Source: Herbaspirillum rubrisubalbicans (GTDB taxonomy: Bacteria > Pseudomonadota > Gammaproteobacteria > Burkholderiales > Burkholderiaceae_D). From it: a stretch of DNA of 64,000 bases. Shown here one piece after another: positions 38,056 through 46,946 of this stretch. The stretch covers positions 3,844,001-3,908,000 of the forward strand of contig NZ_CP024996.1 of the NCBI RefSeq assembly GCF_003719195.1, given 5' to 3'. A program made the translations under genes and the position numbers. Each line of letters opens with the position of its first letter. Positions within the stretch are counted from its first letter, which is position 1. The notes beneath the pieces were generated by a model, which worked only from the letters and a program-made list of their open reading frames with translations, was not told the origin of the DNA and did not search any database.

Positions 38056-39306
38056 TTATTTGGCGCCCGCCTGGAACCATGCCGCCAATTCGGCGCGTTC
38101 TTCATCGGTCATCCGGGTCAGGTTGGCCAGCGGCATGTCCCTGGTCTGCACGGCGCGCTGGAAGATCTTGGCGGCGTGCTGGTGGATCAGTTCGGGCGTT
38201 TGCAGCATCATGCCGGCCGGGGCGGTGGCAAAGCCGGGCTGGGTCGGTTTATCGGAGTGGCAGGTGGCGCAGCGCTGGGTGATGATGGACTGGATCCTGG
38301 CAAAGTCCGGTGCAGCTGCTGGCACCGTGGCCACCGATGCGCCACCACCTGCGCCTTGCGCTACAGGCACAGTGGGCACCACCGGGCGCGGTGCAATGGC
38401 TATCGCCACCACCAACAGCAAGGCCACCCCGGCCAGCGGATAAGCCACCGCGATCCTGCCCTTGTGGCGCAGATTGAAGAAGTGACGGATCAACACCCCG
38501 GCCGCCATGATCGCGGCCAGCACCAGCCAGCTATAGGTATGGGTGTAGGTCATCGCATAGTGGTTGCTGATCATGATGAAGAGAATGGGCAGCGTGAAGT
38601 AATTGTTGTGTACGCTGCGCTGCTTGCCGCGCTGGCCATGGATGGGATCGGGCGCGCGACCGGCCTGCATCGCCGCCACCAGCTTGCGCTGCCCCGGAAT
38701 GATGACCATGAGCACATTGCCCACCATGATGGTGCCGATCATCGCCCCCACATGGATGTAGGCAGCACGACCTGAGAGCAGGTGCGTGAGCAGGTAGGCC
38801 ACGGCCACGATGAAGACGAACATCACCAGCCCCAGCAAGCCTTCACGCTTACCCAGCGGCGAGCGGCACAACAGGTCATAGACGATCCAGCCCAGCACCA
38901 GCGTAGCGATACCCACCCCCACGGCCTGCAAACCGGAGAGATCGGCCACCGACTTGTCCACCATCATCGCCGAGGCATTGAAGTAATAGACGATCAACAG
39001 CATGGCGATGCCGCTCATCCAGGTGGCATAGGCTTCCCACTTGAACCAGTGCAGTTCGGCGGGCAATTCGGCCGGCGCCACCAGATATTTTTGCGGATGG
39101 TAGAAACCGCCACCGTGCACTGCCCACAGCTCGCCGGAGACGCCCTTCTTTTCCAGGTCGCTGCCCGGCTTGGGCGGCCGGATGGAATTGTCCAGCCAGA
39201 CGAAATAGAACGAGGCGCCGATCCAGGCGATACCGGTAATCAAGTGCAGCCAGCGGACCAGCAGATTGGCCCATTCGAGACCATATGCAACCAGGATTGC
39301 TTCCAT
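38056..39306 (-). CDS. puuD: Urate hydroxylase PuuD with cytochrome c domain
   Basis: 416 residues. Membrane urate oxidase that makes 5-hydroxyisourate and passes electrons through its own cytochrome c. About eight membrane spans with the family stretch HLITGIAWIGASFYFVWLDN, WKWEAYATW-like FKWEAYATWMSG and YFTLPILFIMISNHY. A C-terminal haem-binding CATCH (C346, C349, H350) has a likely Met ligand near 391 (RDMP). Divergent from a LysR regulator. Product goes to UraH. Confidence 0.95.
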   Translation of the reverse strand: MEAILVAYGLEWANLLVRWLHLITGIAWIGASFYFVWLDNSIRPPKPGSDLEKKGVSGELWAVHGGGFYHPQKYLVAPAELPAELHWFKWEAYATWMSGIAMLLIVYYFNASAMMVDKSVADLSGLQAVGVGIATLVLGWIVYDLLCRSPLGKREGLLGLVMFVFIVAVAYLLTHLLSGRAAYIHVGAMIGTIMVGNVLMVIIPGQRKLVAAMQAGRAPDPIHGQRGKQRSVHNNYFTLPILFIMISNHYAMTYTHTYSWLVLAAIMAAGVLIRHFFNLRHKGRIAVAYPLAGVALLLVVAIAIAPRPVVPTVPVAQGAGGGASVATVPAAAPDFARIQSIITQRCATCHSDKPTQPGFATAPAGMMLQTPELIHQHAAKIFQRAVQTRDMPLANLTRMTDEERAELAAWFQAGAK

Positions 39307-39646
39307 GTCTTCCCCACGCAGAATGACTGTCCGCCACCGCGAGCTACTGCGAACAGGCGAGGCATTGCCTCAGGAAAGGGCCGCCATGAAAGTCTTCCCT
39401 CCCCAGGCATGTCACAGGGGAATCCGTGGCTGTGTGGAGTGAAGGCTTTCCGCGCGCCAGGAAGCCGGGGCAAAAGACATGGCCGCCCCGGCTCTCCTGG
39501 TCATCGCTGCCGCTACGACCCGATGGCTGTGGCCATCTGTTGTGCGGTCCTGCCTGCGGCGCTGCCCTCGTGAGGCTGGCAATGGCTGGCACGAACCGGT
39601 TGCACGAACGATAAACGCGGCACTGCTCCACAACATGGTTACCAAC

Positions 39647-39675
39647 GTATATTTGACATACGAATAACAATATAC
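39647..39675. promoter_or_regulatory. Candidate LysR operator between puuD and lysR
   Basis: A perfect 7-bp inverted repeat GTATATT / AATATAC with 15 bases between, in the 518-bp divergent region. It includes a TTGACA at 39653-39658. The AT-rich dyad next to a divergent LysR gene is the usual place for autoregulation and activation. The remainder of 39307-39824 shows no gene. Confidence 0.5.
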
Positions 39676-39824
39676 AAAAATACCCTCTGGATGAGAGACG
39701 CTGCGGCCGCAGCCCTGGCCCACGCCGGCCTCGGCGACCGCAACGATCATGCGCCTGCCCCGATGCAGCCACCCCAGAGTGAACGAAAAACCGTCACCTG
39801 CCCCGCCACCCAAACCCCGGAGAC

Positions 39825-40775
39825 ATGTCCATGTCCAGGCTGCCTGACCATCTCGATATCCACCTCATCCGCATCCTCTACCTGTTGCTGTGCGAAAAGA
39901 ATGTCTCGCGGGTGGCGTTGAAACTGAACCAGCCGCAACCCTCGATCTCGGCCTCGCTGCGCAAGCTGCGCGAACTGACCGGCGATCCGCTGCTGGTGCG
40001 CGGGGCGCGTGGCATGGTGCCGACCCAGCATGGCGAGAGCCTGTTGAAGCCCGCCAAGCGCATCCTCGATGAAACCGAGCGCCTGTTCGTGCCCAAGACC
40101 GCCTTCGTGCCGCAGGAGGAAGAGCGCACCTTCCACCTGGCCGCGCCGGACTACATGAACACCCCCTTCTTCACCGAAGTGATCGCCCGCGTGCGCCGCG
40201 AGTCGCCACGCAGCCGCATCGTCATCCATGCCCTGGGGCCCGATACCGACTACGTGCGCCGGCTCTCGGATGGCGACCTGGACCTGGTGATCGCCAACTG
40301 GGATGCGCCACCGGCCCACCTGCACCTCTCCAAGCTGTTCGACGACCCCATCGTCTGCCTGATGCGCGCCGACTGCGCCTACGCCAAGCGCACCGCGCGC
40401 GAGGCCATGCGCATGGAGGATTACCTGGACCTGCCCCATGCCGCCCCGTCGCAGATCCTGCCCGGCTACCACGGCAGCATCGACAGCTTCCTGGAAAAAC
40501 AGAACCTGCGCCGCAACGTGGTGGTCGAGTCCGCCCACTTCCGCATGTTGCCCTACATGGTGGCGCAGACCGACCTGGTGCTGACAGCCGGCCAGCAGTT
40601 CGCCCGCTTCTACGAAAAACTGCTGCCTCTGAAAAGCTATACGGTGCCCATCAAATTCCCGCCGCTGCGCTTCTACCAGCTCTGGCATGAGCGCGTGCAC
40701 CAGGCGACCGAACACAAATGGCTGCGCGCCCAGGTCAGCGCGGCGGCCAAGACGATGGCCCAGGCGCGGGCCTGA
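39825..40775 (+). CDS. LysR-family transcription regulator
   Basis: 316 residues. HTH about 10-70 (LYLLLCEKNVSRVALKLNQPQPSISASLRK, broken as LLCEKNVSRVALKLNQ and SISASLRKLRELTG), then a periplasmic-binding-like effector domain (about 100-305). The wing pattern with H-L-I-R-I-L-Y-L-L resembles the PecT/NodD-like subgroup with long linker. Position between puuD and the UraD-AllC gene suggests control of urate/allantoin breakdown; effector could be urate or allantoin. Confidence 0.9.
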   Translation: MSMSRLPDHLDIHLIRILYLLLCEKNVSRVALKLNQPQPSISASLRKLRELTGDPLLVRGARGMVPTQHGESLLKPAKRILDETERLFVPKTAFVPQEEERTFHLAAPDYMNTPFFTEVIARVRRESPRSRIVIHALGPDTDYVRRLSDGDLDLVIANWDAPPAHLHLSKLFDDPIVCLMRADCAYAKRTAREAMRMEDYLDLPHAAPSQILPGYHGSIDSFLEKQNLRRNVVVESAHFRMLPYMVAQTDLVLTAGQQFARFYEKLLPLKSYTVPIKFPPLRFYQLWHERVHQATEHKWLRAQVSAAAKTMAQARA

Positions 40776-41003
40776 AGCCATACTCTCCAGATGAAAGCAT
40801 TGATGTCATCCGCGCCAAGATGTTTTAAAGTCTCATCTGCACTCCAACGCGCCCAGATGCCCACCGGACGGGCCTGGCTGCACAGTTTGAGACAACAGCC
40901 GCACGCAACAATGGGCGCCGACAATCCTGAGGTACAGATTGCTACAGATTGCCGGCGCCGTTTTTGAGCGCATCACCAACGAACAAGCGAGGGCGCCGGC
41001 GCC

Positions 41004-42785
41004 ATGCCGGCCGGCAACTACATGACCACCACACTGGACCAATTGAACCAGGCCGAGCGCTCGGCCTTCATCGCCGCCCTGCACGGCATCTACGAACACT
41101 CGCCCTGGATTCCCGAACGCGCCGCCGCGCAGCGCCCATTCCGCACTCTCACCGCGCTCAAGCTGGCCCTGCAGAACGTCGTCAGCGAAGCCAGCCACGC
41201 CGAGCAACTGGGCCTCATCCGCGCCCACCCCGAACTGGCAGGGCGCGCCGCCATTGCCGGCGAGCTGACCGCCGAATCCACCGGCGAACAAGCCCGAGCC
41301 GGCCTGAACCTGTGCAGCCCGGAAGAATTCGCCACCCTGCAAACCCTCAATGCGAACTACAACGCCAAGTTCGGCTTCCCCTTCATCTTGGCTGTCAAGG
41401 GCCCGACCGGTGCCGGCCTGACGCGCCAGCAGATCATCGCCACCTTCTCCCGCCGCCTGCGCAACCAGGTCGCCGATGAGCTGCGTGAAGCCCTGCGCCA
41501 GATCGGTCGCATTGCCGAACTGCGCCTCAACGAGCTGCTCGGCTATCACCCGGCCTTGGGCGCCACCGTCATGCAATGGGCCGAAGACATCGGCGCCCTG
41601 TCCGAAGACGAAGGCGCCCTCACCTGCACCTACCTCACCGACACCCACCGCCGCACCGCCGCGCAGATCGCCCAATGGATGCGCGAGGCCGGAATGCTCG
41701 TCCACATCGACGCCGTGGGCAACGTGGTTGGCCGCTACCTCTCCAGCGACCCGCAGGCCAAGACCTTGCTGACCGGTTCGCACTACGACACGGTGCGCAA
41801 TGGCGGCAAGTACGATGGCCGCGAAGGCATCCTGCTGCCCATCGCCGTGATCAAGCACCTGCACGAGCGTGGCGAGAGCCTGCCCTTCCATGTCGAGGTG
41901 ATCGGGTTTTCGGAAGAAGAAGGCGTGCGTTTCAAGAGCACCTTCCTGGGCAGCAATGCGATCACCGGCCACTTCGACTTGAATCTGCTGGACTTGCAGG
42001 ACAAGGACGGTATCCTCCTGCGCGAGGTCATCACCCAGGCCGGCCACGATGTAGCCGCCATCCCGCAGATCGCCCGCGACCCCGCCGACATCCTTGGTTA
42101 CGTCGAAGTCCACATCGAACAAGGCCCGGTCCTGCTCAACCGCGACCTGCCGGTGGGCATCGTCACCTCGATTGCCGGCAGCTCGCGCTATCTGGTGGAC
42201 TTGAAAGGCGTAGCCAGTCATGCCGGCACCACCCCGATGGACATGCGCAAGGATGCTGCGGCGGCAGCGGCCGAAATCATCCTGTACGTCGAGCAGCGCT
42301 GCGCGCAGGACCAGCACGCCGCTCTGGTCGGCACGGTGGGCCAGTTGCAGGTTCCGCGTGGTTCCACCAACGTCATCCCTGGCGCCTGCCAGCTCTCGCT
42401 GGACATCCGCGCCGCCCGTGACGATGTGCGACAAGCTGCGGTGCAGGACATCCTGGAGAGGATCGCCGCCATCTGCGAACGCCGCAGCATCGACGTCAAA
42501 CTCGAAGAAACCTTGAGCGCCCCGGCGGCTCCCTGCGCCCCCTGGCTGATGGCCCAACTAGCCGCCGCCACCGAACGCGCCGGCATCCCACCCTTCGAGC
42601 TGGCCTCCGGCGCCGGCCACGACGCCATGGCCATTGCCAGGCTGACCGACGTCTGTATGCTCTTCACCCGCTGCGGTAACGGCGGCATCAGCCACAACCC
42701 GCTGGAAACGATGACGGCCGATGATGCCGAGGTGTCGGGGCAGATCCTGCTGGATTTCCTGCGTAGCTTCAGGGCGAAGAACTAA
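41004..42785 (+). CDS. Fused OHCU decarboxylase - allantoate amidohydrolase
   Basis: 593 residues; ATG 41022 is an alternative start. Residues about 7-175 are UraD, which decarboxylates OHCU to S-allantoin (RPFRTLTALKLALQNVV, GLIRAHPELAGRAA with the catalytic His, FGFPFILAVKG, RLRNQVADELREAL). Residues about 180-590 are an M20-type allantoate amidohydrolase (TGSHYDTVRNGGKYDGREGI cut here as TGSHYDTV and GGKYDG, GFSEEEGVRF, YVEVHIEQGPVL, SGAGHDAM, ISHNPLE). The two enzymes are not consecutive: allantoinase is needed between them and is not in the window. Confidence 0.94.
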   Translation: MPAGNYMTTTLDQLNQAERSAFIAALHGIYEHSPWIPERAAAQRPFRTLTALKLALQNVVSEASHAEQLGLIRAHPELAGRAAIAGELTAESTGEQARAGLNLCSPEEFATLQTLNANYNAKFGFPFILAVKGPTGAGLTRQQIIATFSRRLRNQVADELREALRQIGRIAELRLNELLGYHPALGATVMQWAEDIGALSEDEGALTCTYLTDTHRRTAAQIAQWMREAGMLVHIDAVGNVVGRYLSSDPQAKTLLTGSHYDTVRNGGKYDGREGILLPIAVIKHLHERGESLPFHVEVIGFSEEEGVRFKSTFLGSNAITGHFDLNLLDLQDKDGILLREVITQAGHDVAAIPQIARDPADILGYVEVHIEQGPVLLNRDLPVGIVTSIAGSSRYLVDLKGVASHAGTTPMDMRKDAAAAAAEIILYVEQRCAQDQHAALVGTVGQLQVPRGSTNVIPGACQLSLDIRAARDDVRQAAVQDILERIAAICERRSIDVKLEETLSAPAAPCAPWLMAQLAAATERAGIPPFELASGAGHDAMAIARLTDVCMLFTRCGNGGISHNPLETMTADDAEVSGQILLDFLRSFRAKN

Positions 42786-42980
42786 TTATTTATATGATTT
42801 ACAGTACGGCGCGCCTTCGATACGCGGCGCGGCCGCTACTCAGGACGAACGGTAGAGGGAACAAGCGCGACGCGGAACGACTCGGAGTCGCAGGCAATCC
42901 AACCCAAAGCCGAAGGCGAGTAGGAGACCGGGGCGAGGCCAAAGGCGAGCCGGTCATGCTTTCCCCCTTGGGGGCCAGCC

Positions 42981-43062
42981 GCCGCAGCGAAGCGAAAAGT
43001 GGATCAGAAAAATAGTGGGAGCGTAGCGACTCTATTTTTCCCACTTTTCGCTTCGCTGCGGC
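42981..43062. repeat. 22-bp perfect inverted repeat, REP-like cruciform
   Basis: The arms 42981-43002 and 43041-43062 are exact inverse copies. Inside them AAAAATAG (43008-43015) pairs with CTATTTTT (43032-43039). It is part of the 629-bp gap 42786-43414, whose left part also holds G/C-rich dyads (GACCGG...CCGGTC, CCCCCTTGGGGG). The motif GCGAAGCGAAAAGTGG recurs widely between genes in Burkholderiales, as I recall. Confidence 0.75.
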
Positions 43063-43108
43063 GGGTACCCTCCGTAGGAGGGCTGGCTCTTAGGGGGCCG
43101 CTTTCTTT

Positions 43109-43142
43109 GCTTACTTTCTTTGGCGGGCCAAAGAAAGTGAGC
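43109..43142. repeat. 16-bp inverted repeat, intergenic hairpin
   Basis: GCTTACTTTCTTTGGC and GCCAAAGAAAGTGAGC with a 2-base loop (one mismatch). A common type of intergenic repeat in this order; possibly a stabilising or terminator-like structure. Confidence 0.75.
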
Positions 43143-43190
43143 GGCTGCCGGGCCGCCCCCGGCGCTCACCTCCGACCGGAGAAAGAAAAA

Positions 43191-43231
43191 CATTAAGCTA
43201 GAGCGCAAACCAGCATGCCGTGCAGACTACC
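43191..43231 (+). promoter_or_regulatory. Purine leader element, copy 1
   Basis: Begins CATTAAGC and ends CCGTGCAGACTACC, with both blocks in the same register as the copy at 46587-46627 before the purine permease gene. 30 of 41 positions match, with divergence mainly in the middle. Either a shared regulator site or a conserved RNA leader. Confidence 0.6.
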
Positions 43232-43414
43232 TATAGCAATTGAATTCAACCAGAAATAACGCTACAACACCCAGCATTAAGCGGACCTTAACCCTCCCAA
43301 CAACCCCACCCGACGCAGCCGTCAATAGGGCAAGAAAGGGACTCCCCCTGTCACCTGCGCCGACCCGCAAGCCAACATCAACCACACAAGGAACCCAAGA
43401 AGGAGTCCAGCACC

Positions 43415-44791
43415 ATGCAACACCCCGCCCACGGCAAGACCCTGCTGATCAAGAACGCCCGCGTCCTGGTCACCATGAACGAGACCCGCGAAGAAATCGC
43501 CAACGGCGCCCTCTTCATCCGCGACAACGTCATCGAACAAGTCGGCCAGACCCAAGAGCTGCCCCAAGAAGCCGACGAGGTCATCGACGCCACCCACCAC
43601 GTGGTGATCCCCGGCCTCATCAACACCCACCACCACATGTACCAGAGCCTCACGCGCGCCATCCCCAGCGCGCAGAATGGCGAACTGTTCCACTGGCTCA
43701 CCAACCTCTACCCCATCTGGGCTGGCCTGACCCCCGAGATGATCCAGGTCTCCACGCTGACCGCCATGGCCGAGCTAATCCTCTCGGGCTGCACCACCAG
43801 CAGCGACCACCTCTACATCTACCCCAACCAGACCCGCCTGGACGACAGCCTGGAAGCCGCCGCGCGCATCGGCATGAGATTCCACGGCGCGCGCGGCGCC
43901 ATGAGCGTCGGCCAGTCCAAGGGCGGCCTGCCACCCGACCGCGTGGTCGAAGACGAAGAAGCCATCCTCCGAGACAGCCGCCGCCTCATCGAGACCTACC
44001 ACGACCCCAAGCGCCACGCCATGCAACGCATCGTGGTCGCGCCATGCTCGCCGTTCTCGGTCTCGCGCGACCTGATGCGCGAAGCCGCCGACCTGGCGCG
44101 TCACTATGGCGTCTCGCTGCACACCCACCTGGCCGAGAACCTCAACGACATCGCCTACAGCCGCGAAAAATTCAACATGACCCCGGCCGAATATGCCGAA
44201 GACTGCGGCTGGGTCGGCCACGATGTCTGGCACGCCCACTGCGTGCAACTGGATAAGCACGGCATCGACCTGTTCGCCCGCACCGGCACGGGCGTGGCAC
44301 ACTGCCCCTGCTCCAACATGCGCCTGGCCTCCGGTATCGCTCCCATCCGCAAGATGCTCGATGCCGGCGTGGCGGTCGGGCTCGGTGTGGATGGCAGCGC
44401 CTCCAACGATAGCGCTCACATGCTGGGCGAAGTACGCCAGGCCATGCTGCTGCAACGGGTGGGATTCGGACCGGACGCCATGACCGCGCGCCAGGCATTG
44501 GAAATGGCCACCCTGGGCGGGGCCAGGGTCTTGAACCGCGACGACATCGGCGCGCTCAAGCCCGGCATGTCGGCCGATGTGGTGTTGTTCGATACGCGCC
44601 AGATCGCCTTTGCCGGGGCGCTGCACGATCTGGTGGCGGCCCTGGTGTTCTGCACCCCGGCCAATGTGGACTACAGCATCATCAATGGCCGGGTGATCGT
44701 GCGCGAGGGGCAATGCACTACCATCGAGCTGGGGGCGGTGCTGGAGCGACATAATCGGCTCTCGCACCAGTTGGCCGAAGCGGCGCGCTAA
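43415..44791 (+). CDS. 8-oxoguanine deaminase
   Basis: 458 residues; AAGGAG site. Amidohydrolase that deaminates 8-oxoguanine to urate. Metal ligands H72/H74 in NTHHHMYQSLTR, then THLAEN, HAHCV and GVDGSASND, all intact; the HHH-M-Y-Q-S-L-T-R loop and CTTSSDHLY fit the 8-oxoguanine subgroup rather than TrzA/AtzB dehalogenases. It feeds urate into PuuD. Its leader carries the 41-bp element shared with the NCS2 permease. Confidence 0.9.
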   Translation: MQHPAHGKTLLIKNARVLVTMNETREEIANGALFIRDNVIEQVGQTQELPQEADEVIDATHHVVIPGLINTHHHMYQSLTRAIPSAQNGELFHWLTNLYPIWAGLTPEMIQVSTLTAMAELILSGCTTSSDHLYIYPNQTRLDDSLEAAARIGMRFHGARGAMSVGQSKGGLPPDRVVEDEEAILRDSRRLIETYHDPKRHAMQRIVVAPCSPFSVSRDLMREAADLARHYGVSLHTHLAENLNDIAYSREKFNMTPAEYAEDCGWVGHDVWHAHCVQLDKHGIDLFARTGTGVAHCPCSNMRLASGIAPIRKMLDAGVAVGLGVDGSASNDSAHMLGEVRQAMLLQRVGFGPDAMTARQALEMATLGGARVLNRDDIGALKPGMSADVVLFDTRQIAFAGALHDLVAALVFCTPANVDYSIINGRVIVREGQCTTIELGAVLERHNRLSHQLAEAAR

Positions 44792-44933
44792 GCTTTTCCG
44801 ACCGGAAAGGCTGGACGATCCTCTACAGCACGGGGTGTGCAATACGCTGTCACATGACGTAAGATGTCGCGTGCTTGCCGAACGCTATCGTGATAGGCTA
44901 ATCGGCTCGAAAAAAATTCCATAGGGGGAAAAC

Positions 44934-45476
44934 ATGAGCTTTCGAATAACCATCATCGGTGGCGTGCGCGCGTCCATGCTGGTCGGCATCGTCCTGTCCT
45001 TGACCGCCTGCGCCACCCGCACGCCCTTGCTGCCCGACAACTATGCTGGCCCGAGCGCCGTACTGAAGGACTCTGCCGACATGCTCAACATGAGCAAGGC
45101 CGACATGTACTATGCCGCCAGTGTCAATACCATTGCGGTAGACAATGTCCGCTTCGCCACCCGAAGCGCCAGCGAGGGTCGCGGCGCCATGATGCTGTTG
45201 CAGAAAGTGGAGCGCCGTATCCCAGCTACACCGCTCAAAGTCCAAGTAGTGGCAAGAACCGCATATGCCATGCCCATCATGGCAATGACCGGCACCGTCT
45301 ACCAGGTCAAGGGCGATGTCGATTTTACGCCGGAGGCGGGCAAGAGCTACGTAGTGCGTGGCAAGCTGGGACCGACCTACAGCGCCGTATGGATCGAAGA
45401 AGAAGGAACCAGCACCATGGTTGGCAAGAAGATCGAAGTCAATGGTTCAGCGGAACTGGGCTTCTTCGATAAATAA
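44934..45476 (+). CDS. Lipoprotein, unknown function
   Basis: 180 residues; very strong AGGGGG site. Signal with lipobox LTACA (Cys about 27). Mature part is beta-rich (VQVVARTAYAMPIM, KSYVVRGKLGPTYSAVWIEE). No family recognised. Followed 29 bases later by another lipoprotein gene, so the two are probably one operon unrelated to the purine genes around it. Confidence 0.7.
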   Translation: MSFRITIIGGVRASMLVGIVLSLTACATRTPLLPDNYAGPSAVLKDSADMLNMSKADMYYAASVNTIAVDNVRFATRSASEGRGAMMLLQKVERRIPATPLKVQVVARTAYAMPIMAMTGTVYQVKGDVDFTPEAGKSYVVRGKLGPTYSAVWIEEEGTSTMVGKKIEVNGSAELGFFDK

Positions 45477-45505
45477 CGACGTCGCCTTGCCGCGTACCAA
45501 ACCTC

Positions 45506-46150
45506 ATGCTCATGAAAAAACTGCTCCTGCTATGCGCTAGTACATGCGCACTGATACTCGGTGGCTGCGCCCCCTATCCGACGGCAGCCTATCCAGACAA
45601 CACGATGACGCGTGTCAGTCCGGCAGATCTTCCTAATGGCGCAGCCCCACTGAAACTGAAAATGGAAGTGCGGTGGCTGATCAATGGTCGCCAGCCTGAT
45701 ACCGACACACACTTCATGGAAGTCCCTTTCCCTGTGCCTGACCCCGTGGTATTGCGCAACATCATGGAACCAGCATTCCAACAAACCGGCGTGATCGTGA
45801 TCAGTCAGACCGATGCAGTGGGAGTGGTCAAGGTCACTCTCGATGACGTTTCCGATATTGCCGAGGCGATGAACCAAGGTGTGCGCTTAAGCGAAAAATG
45901 GGGCGACGGATACATCACCACCAAGGAAGAGATGAAGATGTCTCTTGAAATCCGCGTTGGAAACCAGACTGCACAGTCGCCTGCCGTGCGCGGCGCTTTC
46001 TATAGCGTATTGGGCAAATCGACTCTGCCCCATGACCCTCGCCTGCAACCACTCAAGCCGGTCCAGGATGATCTGTTTCAGCAATTACTGATCAAATGTC
46101 TCCTGGCGCTGAATAAAGAGGGAAGCCTGCAACGCCTGCGTGAACCCTGA
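45506..46150 (+). CDS. Lipoprotein, unknown function
   Basis: 214 residues (ATG 45512 also possible). Lipobox LGGCAP. Mature part has a beta pattern with KMEVRWLINGRQPDTDTHFM, GVIVISQTDAVGVVKVTLDD and a helical C-terminus. The layout recalls envelope lipoproteins that work in pairs, but no homologue is recognised. Same operon as the preceding gene. Confidence 0.7.
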   Translation: MLMKKLLLLCASTCALILGGCAPYPTAAYPDNTMTRVSPADLPNGAAPLKLKMEVRWLINGRQPDTDTHFMEVPFPVPDPVVLRNIMEPAFQQTGVIVISQTDAVGVVKVTLDDVSDIAEAMNQGVRLSEKWGDGYITTKEEMKMSLEIRVGNQTAQSPAVRGAFYSVLGKSTLPHDPRLQPLKPVQDDLFQQLLIKCLLALNKEGSLQRLREP

Positions 46151-46203
46151 TGTCGTCAGCAGGACATCTCCATTCTTTGACGATCTGGTGATTAGACAGT
46201 AGC

Positions 46204-46540
46204 TCAACGGCCCAACATATCGGTCGATGTAGTAATGTTCAATACGTCTGAGTCAGGAGCCTCGCTAATCAGCTCGGTACGCTTTATCGGCTTGGCTTTC
46301 TCGGCAATACGCGGTTTATCCACATCGCGCGGTTTGATGGGGACAGTCTCATGAGGCTTGGCTCCACTCCAAGCGTTACCAATGGCACCGTCTCTGCGCC
46401 GAGCCGAAACAAGCTCATCGCCACCACAAGGATGTTCGCCTGGTCTTTCAAGGATTACATAGCCGGGGCGGCTTCTTCCAGGAGTGCTGCGTTCTGCTTC
46501 GTCGTCTGATCCACCTGGACGATGGTACGGTTGATTTCAA
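46204..46540 (-). pseudogene. Decayed C-terminal end of a chemoreceptor (MCP)
   Basis: The minus strand reads FEINRTIVQVDQTTKQNAAL, LEEAAPAM, a TAA stop (46455-46457), then SLKDQANILVVAMSLFRLG in the same frame. This is the end of an MCP signalling domain (compare [20 protein letters not shown] in the intact receptor at 19525). A second frame carries a Lys/Pro-rich tail (GAKPHETVPIKPRDVDK and on) to a stop at 46204, so a frameshift is present too. Nothing upstream of 46540 continues the gene. Confidence 0.7.
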
Positions 46541-46586
46541 ATAGATCAGGCAATATCAAAGGTGTGCCAGCCTCGGGATAGATCAG

Positions 46587-46627
46587 CATTAAGCGACAGT
46601 GCAAGAACAAATCCCGTGCAGACTACC
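46587..46627 (+). promoter_or_regulatory. Purine leader element, copy 2
   Basis: CATTAAGC followed 19 bases later by CCGTGCAGACTACC, matching 43191-43231 in order and spacing. It lies 320 bases before the NCS2 permease start; the rest of the 796-bp gap 46151-46946 holds only the chemoreceptor remnant. Confidence 0.6.
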
Positions 46628-46946
46628 CAATAAACAAGAAAATAACCCTCAGCAACAAATCAGTCCGAGCGATGCCTCCAGCCAATAAAACTGGCAAAAT
46701 CTTGCATTTCTGGAAGACGATGACATATCCGCATGTCAACGACGCGCAGCGCCACCCACTTATCACGCCAGGTTAATAATGGCTATTTCCTGGCCCTTAC
46801 ATCCCCTCAATGAAATTCAACGACATTAGCACCGCTGCCACAACAAAGCGCACACCAAGGCCGACAGCAACGCCGGTTTCCCGCCTGAGCGCACCGCAGG
46901 CGAGCGCTCCGGCGGATAAAAACGGAACCCACGGAGACCGCCCACA

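Noticed and set aside
46204..46460. Intact small gene on the minus strand (frame with the Lys/Pro-rich tail)
   Set aside because: No start codon with ribosome site; the overlapping chemoreceptor similarity with a stop and frameshift explains it better as a pseudogene.
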